From Bombus terrestris (taxonomy: Eukaryota; Arthropoda; Insecta; Hymenoptera; Apidae), in NCBI RefSeq assembly GCF_910591885.1, contig NW_025963555.1, positions 1,922,001 through 1,986,000 of the forward strand: a stretch of 64,000 nt of DNA, in the 5' to 3' direction. Positions 28,713 through 39,460 of the stretch are shown piece after piece. The position numbers and the translations under genes are program-made. Each line of letters opens with the position of its first letter. Position 1 is the first letter of the stretch. The notes below the pieces were generated by a model, which was not told the origin of the DNA, did no database searches, and saw only the letters and a list, made by a program, of their open reading frames with translations.

Positions 28713-28870
28713 CTCGCTCGCTGCGCTCGCTCGAAAACTATAGCCTAACCTAAAACCAATCCATCTTGCGTTCATTATTCGATATGGTGGCGACATATTT
28801 CGAATTTGCGAACGTGTCGGATCGGCTGTGAGGTTGGACAGGATTTTTACGAGCGAGCGGAGCGAGCGAG
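28713..28870. repeat. Large foldback (imperfect inverted repeat) inside the unit
   Basis: The left arm (28713-28785, 73 bp) and the right arm (28795-28870, 76 bp) are imperfect reverse complements around the loop GGTGGCGAC (28786-28794). The outer 21 bp match at 20 of 21 positions: CTCGCTCGCTGCGCTCGC against the complement of CGAGCGAGCGGAGCGAGC. Further in, matching blocks appear in the same order in both arms: AAAA, CC-AACCT, AACC, ATCC, CGTTC, ATTCGA and AT. Only small gaps are needed. The same arrangement sits at unit offset 176-333 in essentially every unit, except unit 1, where a deletion removes the outer right arm. It could extrude as a cruciform in DNA or fold as a hairpin in RNA. It may descend from a foldback or MITE-like element captured by the satellite, but I see no target-site duplication and no transposase. 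Confidence 0.88.
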
Positions 28871-31800
28871 CAACGATCACAATTTGCAAGCCATACACAT
28901 ACCTTATATTGCCTTGCATATATTTCGTGTTATTACCTAATTTTGTCAGACATTTCGGACATCACATTGCACTGTACTATGTGGAAATAGTACTATTTAT
29001 ATGAAACTATTCATAAACTGTAAACATTTGTCAGTAGGCAGTAGGATAAAGACTTCCGGCTCCTCGGGCTGGTGCAAAAATTTCAATGTCCGTATGTGCC
29101 AAACCGTTGGTTTGTGACACACCTTTACGCGTATCTCGCTCGCTGCGCTCGCTCGAAAACTATAGCCTAACCTAAAACCAATCCATCTTGCGTTCATTAT
29201 TCGACATGGTGGCGACATATTTCGAATTTGCGAACGTGTCGGATCGGTTGTGAGGTTGGACAGGATTTTTACGAGCGAGCGGAGCGAGCGAGCAACGATC
29301 ACAATTTCCAAGCTATACATATACCTTATATTGCCTTGCATATATTTCGTGTTATTACCTAATTTTGTCAGACATTTCGGACATCACATTGCACTGTACG
29401 GTGCGGAAATAGTACTATTTATATGAAACTATTCATAAACTGTAAACATTTGTCAGTAGGCAATAGGATAAAGACTTCCGCCTCCTCGGGCTGGTGCAAA
29501 CATTTCAATGTCACCATGTGCCAAACCGTTGGATTGTGACACACCTCTCCGCGTCCCTCGCTCGCCATGCTCGCTCGAAAGCTGTAGCCCAACCGAAAAC
29601 CAATCCCTCTTGCGTTAGTCATTCGACATGGAGGCGACTTATTTCAAATTTGCGAACGTGTCGGATCGGTTGTGAGGTTGGACAGGATTTTTACGGGAGA
29701 GCGGAGCGAGCGAGCAACGATCACAATTTCCAAGCTATACATATACCTTATATTGCCTTGCACATAATTCGTGTTATTACCTAATTTTGTTAGACATTTC
29801 GGACATCACATTGCACTGTACGATGTGGAAATAGTACTATTTATGTGAAACTATTCATAAACCGTAAACATTTGTCAGTAGGCAATAGGACAAAGACTTC
29901 CGGCTCCTCGGGCTGGTGCGAATATTTCAATGTCCGTATGTGCCAAACCGTTGATTTTGACACACCTTTACGCGTATCTCGCTCGCTACGCTCGCTCGAA
30001 AACCATAGCCTAACCTAAATCCAATCCATCTTGCGTTCATTATTCGATATGGTGGCGACATATTTCAAATTTGGGAACGTATCGGATCGGATGTGAGGTT
30101 GGAATAAATTTTTACGAGCGAGCGGAGCGAGCGAGCAACGGTCACAATTTCCAAGCTATACATATACCTTATATTGCCTTGCATATATTTCGTGTTACTA
30201 CCTTATTTTGTCAGCCATTTCGGACATCACATTGCACTGTAGTATGAGGAAATAGTACTATTTATGTGAAACAATTCATAAACTGTAAACACTTGTCAGT
30301 AGGCAACAGGATAAAGACTTCCGGCTCCTCGGGCTGGTGCGAATATTTCAATGTCTGTATGTGCCAAACCGTTGGTTTGTGACACACCTTTACGCGTATC
30401 TCGCTCGCTGCGCTCGCTCGAAAACTATAGCCTAACCTAAAACCAATCCATCTTGCGTTCATTATTCGACATGGTGGCGACATATTTCGAATTTGCGAAC
30501 GTGTCGGATCGGTTGTGTGGTTGGACAGGATTTTTACGAGCGAGCGGAACGATCGAGCAACGATCACAATTTGCAAGCCATACATATACCTTATATTGCC
30601 TTGCATATATTTCGTGTTATTACCTAATTTTGTCAGACATTTCGGACATCACATTGCACTGTACTATGTGGAAATAGTACTATTTATATGAAACTATTCA
30701 TAAACTGTAAACATTTGTCAGTAGGCAATAGGATAAAGACTTCCGGCTCCTCGGGCTGGTGCGAATAATTCAATGTCCGTATGTGCCAAACCGTTGGTTT
30801 GTGACACACCTTTACGCGTATCTCGCTCGCTGCGCTCGCTCGAAAACTATAGCCTAACCTAAAACCAATCCATCTTGCGTTCATTATTCGACATGGTGGC
30901 AACATATTTCGAATTTGCGAACGTGTCGGATCGGTTGTGAGGTTGGACAGGATTTTTACGAGAGAGCGGAGCGAGCGAGCAACGATCACAATTTCCAAGC
31001 TATACATATACCTTATATTGCCTTGCATATAATTCGTATTATTACCTAATTTTGTCAGACATTTCGGACATCACATTGCACTGTACGGTGCGGAAATAGT
31101 ACTATTTATATGAAACTATTCATAAACTGTAAACATTTGTCAGTAGGCAATAGGATAAAGACTTCCGCCTCCTCGGGCTGGTGCAAACATTTCAATGTCA
31201 CCATGTGCCAAACCGTTGGATTGTGACACACCTCTCCGCGTCCCTCGCTCGCCATGCTCGCTCGAAAGCTATAGCCTAACCGAAAACCAATCCCTCTTGC
31301 GTTAGTCATTCGACATGCAGGCGACTTATTTCAAATTTGCGAACGTGTCGGATCGGTTGTGAGGTTGGACAGGATTTTTGCGAGCGAGCGGAGCGAGCGA
31401 GCAACGATCACAATTTGCAAGCCATACATATACCTTATATTGCCTTGCATATATTTCGTGTTATTACCTAATTTTGTCAGACATTTCGGACATCACATTG
31501 CACTGTAATATGAGGAAATAGTACTATTTATGTGAAACTATTCATAAACTGTAAACACTTGTCAGTAGGCAATAGGATAAAGACTTCCGGCTCCTCGGGC
31601 TGGTGCGAATATTTCAATGTCTGTATGTGCCAAACCGTTGGTTTGTGACACACCTTTACGCGTATCTCGCTCGCTGCGCTCGCTCGAAAACTATAGCCTA
31701 ACCTAAAACCAATCCATCTTGCGTTCATTATTCGACATGGTGGCGAGATATTTCGAATTTGCGAACGTGTCGGATCGGTTGTGAGGTTGGACAGGATTTT

Positions 31801-33488
31801 CACGAGCGAGCGGAGCGATCGAGCAACGATCACAATTTGCAAGCCATACACATACCTTATATTGCCTTGCATATATTTCGTGTTATTACCAAATTTTGTC
31901 AGACATTTCGGACATCACATTGCACTGTACTATGTGGAAATAGTACTATTTATATGAAACTATTCATAAACTGTAAACATTTGTCAGTAGGCAATAGGAT
32001 AAAGACTTCCGGCTCCTCGGGCTGGTGCGAATAATTCAATGTCCGTATGTGCCAAACCGTTGGTTTGTGACACACCTTTACGCGTATCTCGCTCGCTGCG
32101 CTCGCTCGAAAACTATAGCCTAACCTAAAACCAATCCATCTTGCGTTCATTATTCGACATGGTGGCAACATATTTCGAATTTGCGAACGTGTCGGATCGG
32201 TTGTGAGGTTGGACAGGATTTTTACGAGAGAGCGGAGCGAGCGAGCAACGATCACAATTTCCAAGCTATACATATACCTTATATTGCCTTGCATATAATT
32301 CGTATTATTACCTAATTTTGTCAGACATTTCGGACATCACATTGCACTGTACGGTGCGGAAATAGTACTATTTATATGAAACTATTCATAAACTGTAAAC
32401 ATTTGTCAGTAGGCAATAGGATAAAGACTTCCGCCTCCTCGGGCTGGTGCAAACATTTCAATGTCACCATGTGCCAAACCGTTGGATTGTGACACACCTC
32501 TCCGCGTCCCTCGCTCGCCATGCTCGCTCGAAAGCTGTAGCCCAACCGAAAACCAATCCCTCTTGCGTTAGTCATTCGACATGGAGGCGACTTATTTCAA
32601 ATTTGCGAACGTGTCGGATCGGTTGTGAGGTTGGACAGGATTTTTGCGAGCGAGCGGAGCGAGCGAGCAACGATCACAATTTGCAAGCCATACACATACC
32701 TTATATTGCCTTGCATATATTTCGTGTTATTACCTAATTTTGTCAGACATTTCGGACATCACATTGCACTGTACGATGTGGAAATAGTACCATTTATATG
32801 AAACTATTCATAAACTGTAAACATTTGTCAGTAGGCAATAGGATAAAGACTTCCGCCTCCTCGGGCTGGTGCAAATATTTCAATGTCACCATGTGCCAAA
32901 CCGTTGGATTGTGACACACCTCTCCGCGTCCCTCGCTCACCATGCTCGCTCGAAAGCTGTAGCCTAACCTAAAACCAATCCCTCTTGCGTTAGTCATTCG
33001 ACATGGAGGCGACTTATTTCAAATTTGCGAACGTGTCGGATCGGTTGTGAGGTTGGACAGGATTTTTACGAGCGAGCGGAGCGAGCGAGCAACGATCACA
33101 ATTTCCAAGCTATACATATACCTTATATTGCCTTGCATATATTTCGTGTTATTACCTAATTTTGTCAGACATTTCGGACATCACATTGCACTGTACGATG
33201 TGGAAATAGTACTACTTATGTGAAACTATTCCTAAACTGTAAACATTTGTCAGTAGGCAATAGGACAAAGACTTCCGGCTCCTCGGGCTGGTGCGAATAT
33301 TTCAATGTCCGTATGTGCCAAACCGTTGATTTTGACACACATTTACGCGTATCTCGCTCGCTGCGCTCGCTCGAAAACCATAGCCTAACCTAAAACCAAT
33401 CCATCTTGCGTTCATTACTCGATATGGTGGCGACATATTACAAATTTGGGAACGTGTCGGATCGGATGTGAGGTTGGACTAAATTTTT

Positions 33489-33507
33489 ACGAGCGAGCGA
33501 GCAACGG
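33489..33507. repeat. Contracted right foldback arm (-9 bp), instance 4
   Basis: This is the 6740-bp duplicate of instance 3, with the same CACAATTTCAACGC flank. Confidence 0.9.
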
Positions 33508-36121
33508 TCACAATTTCAACGCTATACATATACCTTATATTGCCTTGCATATATTTCGTGTTACTACCTTATTTTGTCAGCCATTTCGGACATCACATTG
33601 CACTGTAATATGAGGAAATAGTACTATTTATGTGAAACTATTCATAAACTGTAAACACTTGTCAGTAGGCAATAGGATAAAGACTTCCGGCTCCTCGGGC
33701 TGGTGCGAATATTTCAATGTCTGTATGTGCCAAACCGTTGATTTTGACACACATTTACGCGTATCTCGCTCGCTGCGCTCGCTCGAAAACCATAGCCTAA
33801 CCTAAATCCAATCCATCTTGCGTTCATTATTCGATATGGTGGCGACATATTTCAAATTTGGGAACGTATCGGATCGGATGTGAGGTTGGACTAAATTTTT
33901 ACGAGCGAGCGGAGCGAGCGAGCAACGGTCACAATTTCCAAGCTATACATATACCTTATATTGCCTTGCATATATTTCGTGTTACTACCTTATTTTGTCA
34001 GCCATTTCGGACATCACATTGCACTGTAGTATGAGGAAATAGTACTATTTATGTGAAACTATTCATAAACTGTAAACATTTGTCAGTAGGCAATAGGATA
34101 AAGACTTCCGGCTCCTCGGGCTGGTGCGAATATTTCAATGTCTGTATGTGCCAAACCGTTGGTTTGTGACACACCTTTACGCGTATCTCGCTCGCTGCGC
34201 TCGCTCGAAAACTATAGCCTAACCTAAAACCAATCCATCTTGCGTTCATTATTCGACATGGTGGCGACATATTTCGAATTTGCGAACGTGTCGGATCGGT
34301 TGTGAGGTTGGACAGGATTTTTACGAGCGAGCGGAGCGATCGAGCAACTATCACAATTTGCAAGCCATACACATACCTTATATTGCCTTGCATATATTTC
34401 GTGTTATTACCTAATTTTGTCAGACATTTCGGACATCACATTGCACTGTACTATGTGGAAATAGTACTATTTATATGAAACTATTCATAAACTGTAAACA
34501 TTTGTCAGTAGGCAATAGGATAAAGACTTCCGGCTCCTCGGGCTGGTGCGAATAATTCAATGTCCGTATGTGCCAAACCGTTGGTTTGTGACACACCTTT
34601 ACGCGTATCTCGCTCGCTGTGCTCGCTCGAAAACTATAGCCTAACCTAAAACCAATCCATCTTGCGTTCATTATACGATATGGTGGCGACATATTTCGAA
34701 TTGGCGAACGTGTCGGATCGGCTGTTAGATTGGGCAGGATTTTTACGGGCGAGCGGAGCGAGCGAGCAACGGTCACAATTTCCATGCTCTACATATACCT
34801 TATATTGCCTTGCATATATTTCGTGTTACTACCTTATTTTGTCAGCCATTTCGGACATCACATTGCACTGTAGTATGAGGAAATAGTACTATTTATGTGA
34901 AACTATTCATAAACTGTAAACACTTGTCAGTAGGCAACAGGATAAAGACTTCCGGCTCCTCGGGCTGGTGCGAATATTTCAATGTCTGTATGTGCCAAAC
35001 CGTTGGTTTGTGACACACCTTTACGCGTATCTCGCTGGCTGCGCTCGCTCGAAAACTATAGCCTAACCTAAAACCAATCCATCTTGCGTTCATTATTCGA
35101 TATGGTGGCGACATATTTCGAATATGCGAACGTGTCGGATCGGTTGTGAGGTTGGACAGGATTTTTACGAGCGAGCGGAGCGATCGAGCAACGATCACAA
35201 TTTGCAAGCCATACACATACCTTATATTGCCTTGCATATGTTTCGTGTTATTACCTAATTTTGTCAGACATTTCGGACATCACATTGCACTGTACTATGT
35301 GGAAATAGTACTATTTATATGAAACTATTCATAAACTGTAAACATTTGTCAGTGGGCAATAGGATAAAGACTTCCGGCTCCTCGGGCTGGTGCGAATAAT
35401 TCAATGTCCGTATGTGCCAAACCGTTGGTTTGTGACACACCTTTACGCGTATCTCGCTCGCTGCGCTCGCTCGAAAACTATAGCCTAACCTAAAACCAAT
35501 CCATCTTGCGTTCATTATTCGATATGGTGGCGACATATTTCGAATTTGCGAACGTGTCGGATCGGCTGTGAGGTTGGACAGGATTTTTACGAGCGAGCGG
35601 AGCGAGCGAGCAACGATCACAATTTGCAAGCCATACACATACCTTATATTGCCTTGCATATATTTCGTGTTATTACCTAATTTTGTCAGACATTTCGGAC
35701 ATCACATTGCACTGTACTATGTGGAAATAGTACTATTTATATGAAACTATTCATAAACTGTAAACATTTGTCAGTAGGCAATAGGATAAACACTTCCGGC
35801 TCCTCGGGCTGGTGCGAAAATTTCAATGTCCGTATGTGCCAAACCGTTGGTTTGTGACACACCTTTACGCGTATCTCGCTCGCTGCGCTCGCTCGAAAAC
35901 TATAGCCTAACCTAAAACCAATCCATCTTGCGTTCATTATTCGACATGGTGGCAACATATTTCGAATTTGCGAACGTGTCGGATCGGTTGTGAGGTTGGA
36001 CAGGATTTTTACGAGAGAGCGGAGCGAGCGAGCAACGATCACAATTTCCAAGCTATACATATACCTTATATTGCCTTGCATATAATTCGTGTTATTACCT
36101 AATTTTGTCAGACATTTCGGA

Positions 36122-36543
36122 CATCACATTGCACTGTACGGTGCGGAAATAGTACTATTTATATGAAACTATTCATAAACTGTAAACATTTGTCAGTAGG
36201 CAATAGGATAAAGACTTCCGCCTCCTCGGGCTGGTGCAAACATTTCAATGTCACCATGTGCCAAACCGTTGGATTGTGACACACCTCTCCGCGTCCCTCG
36301 CTCGCCATGCTCGCTCGAAAGCTGTAGCCCAACCGAAAACCAATCCCTCTTGCGTTAGTCATTCGACATGGAGGCGACTTATTTCAAATTTGCGAACGTG
36401 TCGGATCGGTTGTGAGGTTGGACAGGATTTTTACGGGAGAGCGGAGCGAGCGAGCAACGATCACAATTTCCAAGCTATACATATACCTTATATTGCCTTG
36501 CACATAATTCGTGTTATTACCTAATTTTGTTAGACATTTCGGA
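36122..36543. repeat. Type D unit, representative
   Basis: Type D is recognised by the head GTACGGTGCGG, CCGCCTCCTC, GCAAACATTTC, GTCACCATG, GGATTGTGACAC, CTCTCCGCGTCCCTCGC, a left arm with CGCCATGCTCGC, GTAGCCCAACCG, and GTTAGTCATTCGACATGG in the foldback. Its tail commonly reads TTTTGTTAGACATTTCGG and it is often followed by a type B unit. Its left arm pairs less well with the right arm than in types A and C. Confidence 0.85.
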
Positions 36544-36964
36544 CATCACATTGCACTGTACGATGTGGAAATAGTACTACTTATGTGAAACTATTCATAA
36601 ACCGTAAACATTTGTCAGTAGGCAATAGGACAAAGACTTCCGGCTCCTCGGGCTGGTGCGAATATTTCAATGTCCGTATGTGCCAAACCGTTGATTTTGA
36701 CACACCTTTACGCGTATCTCGCTCGCTACGCTCGCTCGAAAACCATAGCCTAACCTAAATCCAATCCATCTTGCGTTCATTATTCGATATGGTGGCGACA
36801 TATTTCAAATTTGGGAACGTATCGGATCGGATGTGAGGTTGGAATAAATTTTTACGAGCGAGCGGAGCGAGCGAGCAACGGTCACAATTTCCAAGCTATA
36901 CATATACCTTATATTGCCTTGCATATATTTCGTGTTACTACCTTATTTTGTCAGCCATTTCGGA
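36544..36964. repeat. Type B unit, representative (421 bp)
   Basis: Type B is recognised by the head GTACGATGTGG, the broken palindrome ending TACTACTT, ATAAACCG, AGGACAAAG, the 1-bp-short segment CCGTTGATTTTGACAC, a left arm with CGCTACGCTCGC, TTTCAAATTTGGGAACG, GGACTAAATT (here GGAATAAATT), CAACGGTC and a tail GTTACTACCTTATTTTG. The single-base loss before GACAC is shared by 32 units in the window. One of those (about 21115) reads CCGTCTTTTGTG and three or so read CGTAGATTTTG, so not all need descend from one event. B is usually followed by A. Confidence 0.85.
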
Positions 36965-37386
36965 CATCACATTGCACTGTAGTATGAGGAAATAGTACTA
37001 TTTATGTGAAACAATTCATAAACTGTAAACACTTGTCAGTAGGCAACAGGATAAAGACTTCCGGCTCCTCGGGCTGGTGCGAATATTTCAATGTCTGTAT
37101 GTGCCAAACCGTTGGTTTGTGACACACCTTTACGCGTATCTCGCTCGCTGCGCTCGCTCGAAAACTATAGCCTAACCTAAAACCAATCCATCTTGCGTTC
37201 ATTATTCGATATGGTGGCGACATATTTCGAATTTGCGAACGTGTCGGATCGGTTGTGTGGTTGGACAGGATTTTTACGAGCGAGCGGAGCGATCGAGCAA
37301 CGATCACAATTTGCAAGCCATACATATACCTTATATTGCCTTGCATATATTTCGTGTTATTACCTAATTTTGTCAGACATTTCGGA
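36965..37386. repeat. Type A unit, representative
   Basis: Type A is recognised by the head GTAGTATGAGG, an intact palindrome, usually ACACTTGTCAG, GTCTGTATGTG, the intact hairpin CAAACCGTTGGTTTG, TTTCGAATTTGCGAACG, GGACAGGATT, TTTGCAAGCCATACA and the tail GTTATTACCTAATTTTG. In this copy the right outer arm carries GCGATCGAGC and the inner arm GTTGTGTGGTT. These are local variants shared with the copy at 30225-30646. A is usually followed by C. Confidence 0.85.
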
Positions 37387-37808
37387 CATCACATTGCACT
37401 GTACTATGTGGAAATAGTACTATTTATATGAAACTATTCATAAACTGTAAACATTTGTCAGTAGGCAGTAGGATAAAGACTTCCGGCTCCTCGGGCTGGT
37501 GCGAATAATTCAATGTCCGTATGTGCCAAACCGTTGGTTTGTGACACACCTTTACGCGTATCTCGCTCGCTGCGCTCGCTCGAAAACTATAGCCTAACCT
37601 AAAACCAATCCATCTTGCGTTCATTATTCGACATGGTGGCAACATATTTCGAATTTGCGAACGTGTCGGATCGGTTGTGAGGTTGGACAGGATTTTTACG
37701 AGAGAGCGGAGCGAGCGAGCAACGATCACAATTTCCAAGCTATACATATACCTTATATTGCCTTGCATATAATTCGTATTATTACCTAATTTTGTCAGAC
37801 ATTTCGGA
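37387..37808. repeat. Type C unit, representative
   Basis: Type C is recognised by the head GTACTATGTGG, TTTATATGAAAC, GCGAATAATTC, and in many copies GAGAGCGGAGC in the right arm with TTTCCAAGCTATACA and CATATAATTCG in the tail. Together with the preceding D, B and A units (36122-37386) it completes a 1687-bp D-B-A-C cassette. The next unit (37809-38230) is again type D. Confidence 0.83.
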
Positions 37809-39460
37809 CATCACATTGCACTGTACGGTGCGGAAATAGTACTATTTATATGAAACTATTCATAAACTGTAAACATTTGTCAGTAGGCAATAGGATAAAG
37901 ACTTCCGCCTCCTCGGGCTGGTGCAAACATTTCAATGTCACCATGTGCCAAACCGTTGGATTGTGACACACCTCTCCGCGTCCCTCGCTCGCCATGCTCG
38001 CTCGAAAGCTATAGCCCAACCGAAAACCAATCCCTCTTGCGTTAGTCATTCGACATGGAGGCGACTTATTTCAAATTTGCGAACGTGTCGGATCGGTTGT
38101 GAGGTTGGACAGGATTTTTACGAGCGAGCGGAGCGAGCGAGCAACGATCACAATTTGCAAGCCATACATATACCTTATATTGCCTTGCATATATTTCGTG
38201 TTATTACCTAATTTTGTCAGACATTTCGGACATCACATTGCACTGTAATATGAGGAAATAGTACTATTTATGTGAAACTATTCATAAACTGTAAACACTT
38301 GTCAGTAGGCAATAGGATAAAGACTTCCGGCTCCTCGGGCTGGTGCGAATATTTCAATGTCTGTATGTGCCAAACCGTTGGTTTGTGACACACCTTTACG
38401 CGTATCTCGCTCGCTGCGCTCGCTCGAAAACTATAGCCTAACCTAAAACCAATCCATCTTGCGTTCATTATTCGACATGGTGGCGAGATATTTCGAATTT
38501 GCGAACGTGTCGGATCGGTTGTGAGGTTGGACAGGATTTTCACGAGCGAGCGGAGCGATCGAGCAACGATCACAATTTGCAAGCCATACACATACCTTAT
38601 ATTGCCTTGCATATATTTCGTGTTATTACCAAATTTTGTCAGACATTTCGGACATCACATTGCACTGTACTATGTGGAAATAGTACTATTTATATGAAAC
38701 TATTCATAAACTGTAAACATTTGTCAGTAGGCAATAGGATAAAGACTTCCGGCTCCTCGGGCTGGTGCGAATAATTCAATGTCCGTATGTGCCAAACCGT
38801 TGGTTTGTGACACACCTTTACGCGTATCTCGCTCGCTGCGCTCGCTCGAAAACTATAGCCTAACCTAAAACCAATCCATCTTGCGTTCATTATTCGATAT
38901 GGTGGCAACATATTTCGAATTTGCGAACGTGTCGGATCGGTTGTGAGGTTGGACAGGATTTTTACGAGAGAGCGGAGCGAGCGAGCAACGATCACAATTT
39001 CCAAGCTATACATATACCTTATATTGCCTTGCATATAATTCGTATTATTACCTAATTTTGTCAGACATTTCGGACATCACATTGCACTGTACGGTGCGGA
39101 AATAGTACTATTTATATGAAACTATTCATAAACTGTAAACATTTGTCAGTAGGCAATAGGATAAAGACTTCCGCCTCCTCGGGCTGGTGCAAACATTTCA
39201 ATGTCACCATGTGCCAAACCGTTGGATTGTGACACACCTCTCCGCGTCCCTCGCTCGCCATGCTCGCTCGAAAGCTGTAGCCCAACCGAAAACCAATCCC
39301 TCTTGCGTTAGTCATTCGACATGGAGGCGACTTATTTCAAATTTGCGAACGTGTCGGATCGGTTGTGAGGTTGGACAGGATTTTTGCGAGCGAGCGGAGC
39401 GAGCGAGCAACGATCACAATTTGCAAGCCATACACATACCTTATATTGCCTTGCATATAT

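Larger units (their letters stand above)
28538..28959. repeat. Reference 422-bp satellite unit (type C)
   Basis: This full-length unit is used here as the map reference. It starts at CATCACATTG and ends just before the next copy at 28960. In order it holds the head segment, a 14-bp palindrome at 28563-28576, a T/A-rich stretch ending in AGGATAAAGAC, a CCGGCTCCTCGGGCTGG segment, a short hairpin at 28678-28692, the large foldback at 28713-28870, and an AT-rich tail with GCCTTGCATATATTTCG and TTTTGTCAGACATTTCGG. The start point is a convention, because a tandem array has no natural first base. 422 is not a multiple of three, so no reading frame can run through successive units. I see no internal half-unit repeat that would make it a dimer of about 211 bp. 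Confidence 0.93.
25981..32720. repeat. 6740-bp tandem segmental duplication, copy 1 (16 units)
   Basis: This block is followed immediately by its duplicate at 32721-39460. Left-boundary evidence: upstream of 25980 the two sides differ (TTAGATTGCCTTCCATATAATTCG against TTATATTGCCTTGCATATATTTCG), and downstream they match. The 6740-bp length is sixteen units with three 1-bp losses and one 9-bp contraction. It contains distinctive marks such as GGCTGTTAGATTGGGCAGG (27977), AATTCGTATTATTACC (31031 and 32297), GATTTTCACGAGCG (about 31795) and TTACCAAATTTTGTC (about 31886). The two copies differ at only scattered bases, so the duplication is recent relative to divergence of the unit types. Confidence 0.93.
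36122..37808. repeat. Higher-order repeat cassette D-B-A-C (1687 bp)
   Basis: Four consecutive units of different type, 36122-36543 D, 36544-36964 B, 36965-37386 A and 37387-37808 C, are followed by D again at 37809. The same order appears at 29382-31068 (its 6740-bp duplicate). Shorter A-C-D cycles of 1266 bp occur at 31491-32756 and 38231-39496, and a longer D-B-A-B-A-C cycle at 23.5-26 kb. The order is a strong tendency, not a strict period across the window. Confidence 0.78.
32721..39460. repeat. 6740-bp tandem segmental duplication, copy 2
   Basis: This is the second copy of the block at 25981-32720. Matching continues to about 39512, where GTAATATGAGG replaces GTACGATGTGG and the homology ends. 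Observed differences include CCTTATATTGCC here (near 33122) against CCTGTTATTGCC in copy 1, CATGCTCTACATATACC (near 34784) against CAAGCTATACATATACC, and AATATGCGAACG against AATTTGCGAACG near 35121. Inside each copy there is a further 1266-bp (three-unit, A-C-D) repeat, so duplications are nested. Confidence 0.93.

Noticed and set aside
28713..28870. Autonomous DNA transposon or MITE insertion within the unit
   Set aside because: Arms and loop are present, but there is no target-site duplication at the arm ends and no transposase, and the structure is at the same offset in every unit. It is part of the unit. An ancient element origin remains possible but is not shown.
28538..28959. CENP-B box in the unit
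   Set aside because: No stretch fits the required core TTCG-N4-A-N2-CGGG. The nearest candidates around TTTCGAATTTGCG and TTTCGGACATCAC miss the CGGG end.
28538..28959. tRNA, 5S rRNA or other Pol III gene in the unit
   Set aside because: No A-box and B-box pair is found; the nearest B-box-like string, TTTCGAATTT, lacks the needed GGTTCGAANCC pattern. No cloverleaf is seen.
28538..28959. Unit as a dimer of two related ~211-bp halves
   Set aside because: The two halves share only short words such as TTTCG. No alignable half-to-half similarity is visible.
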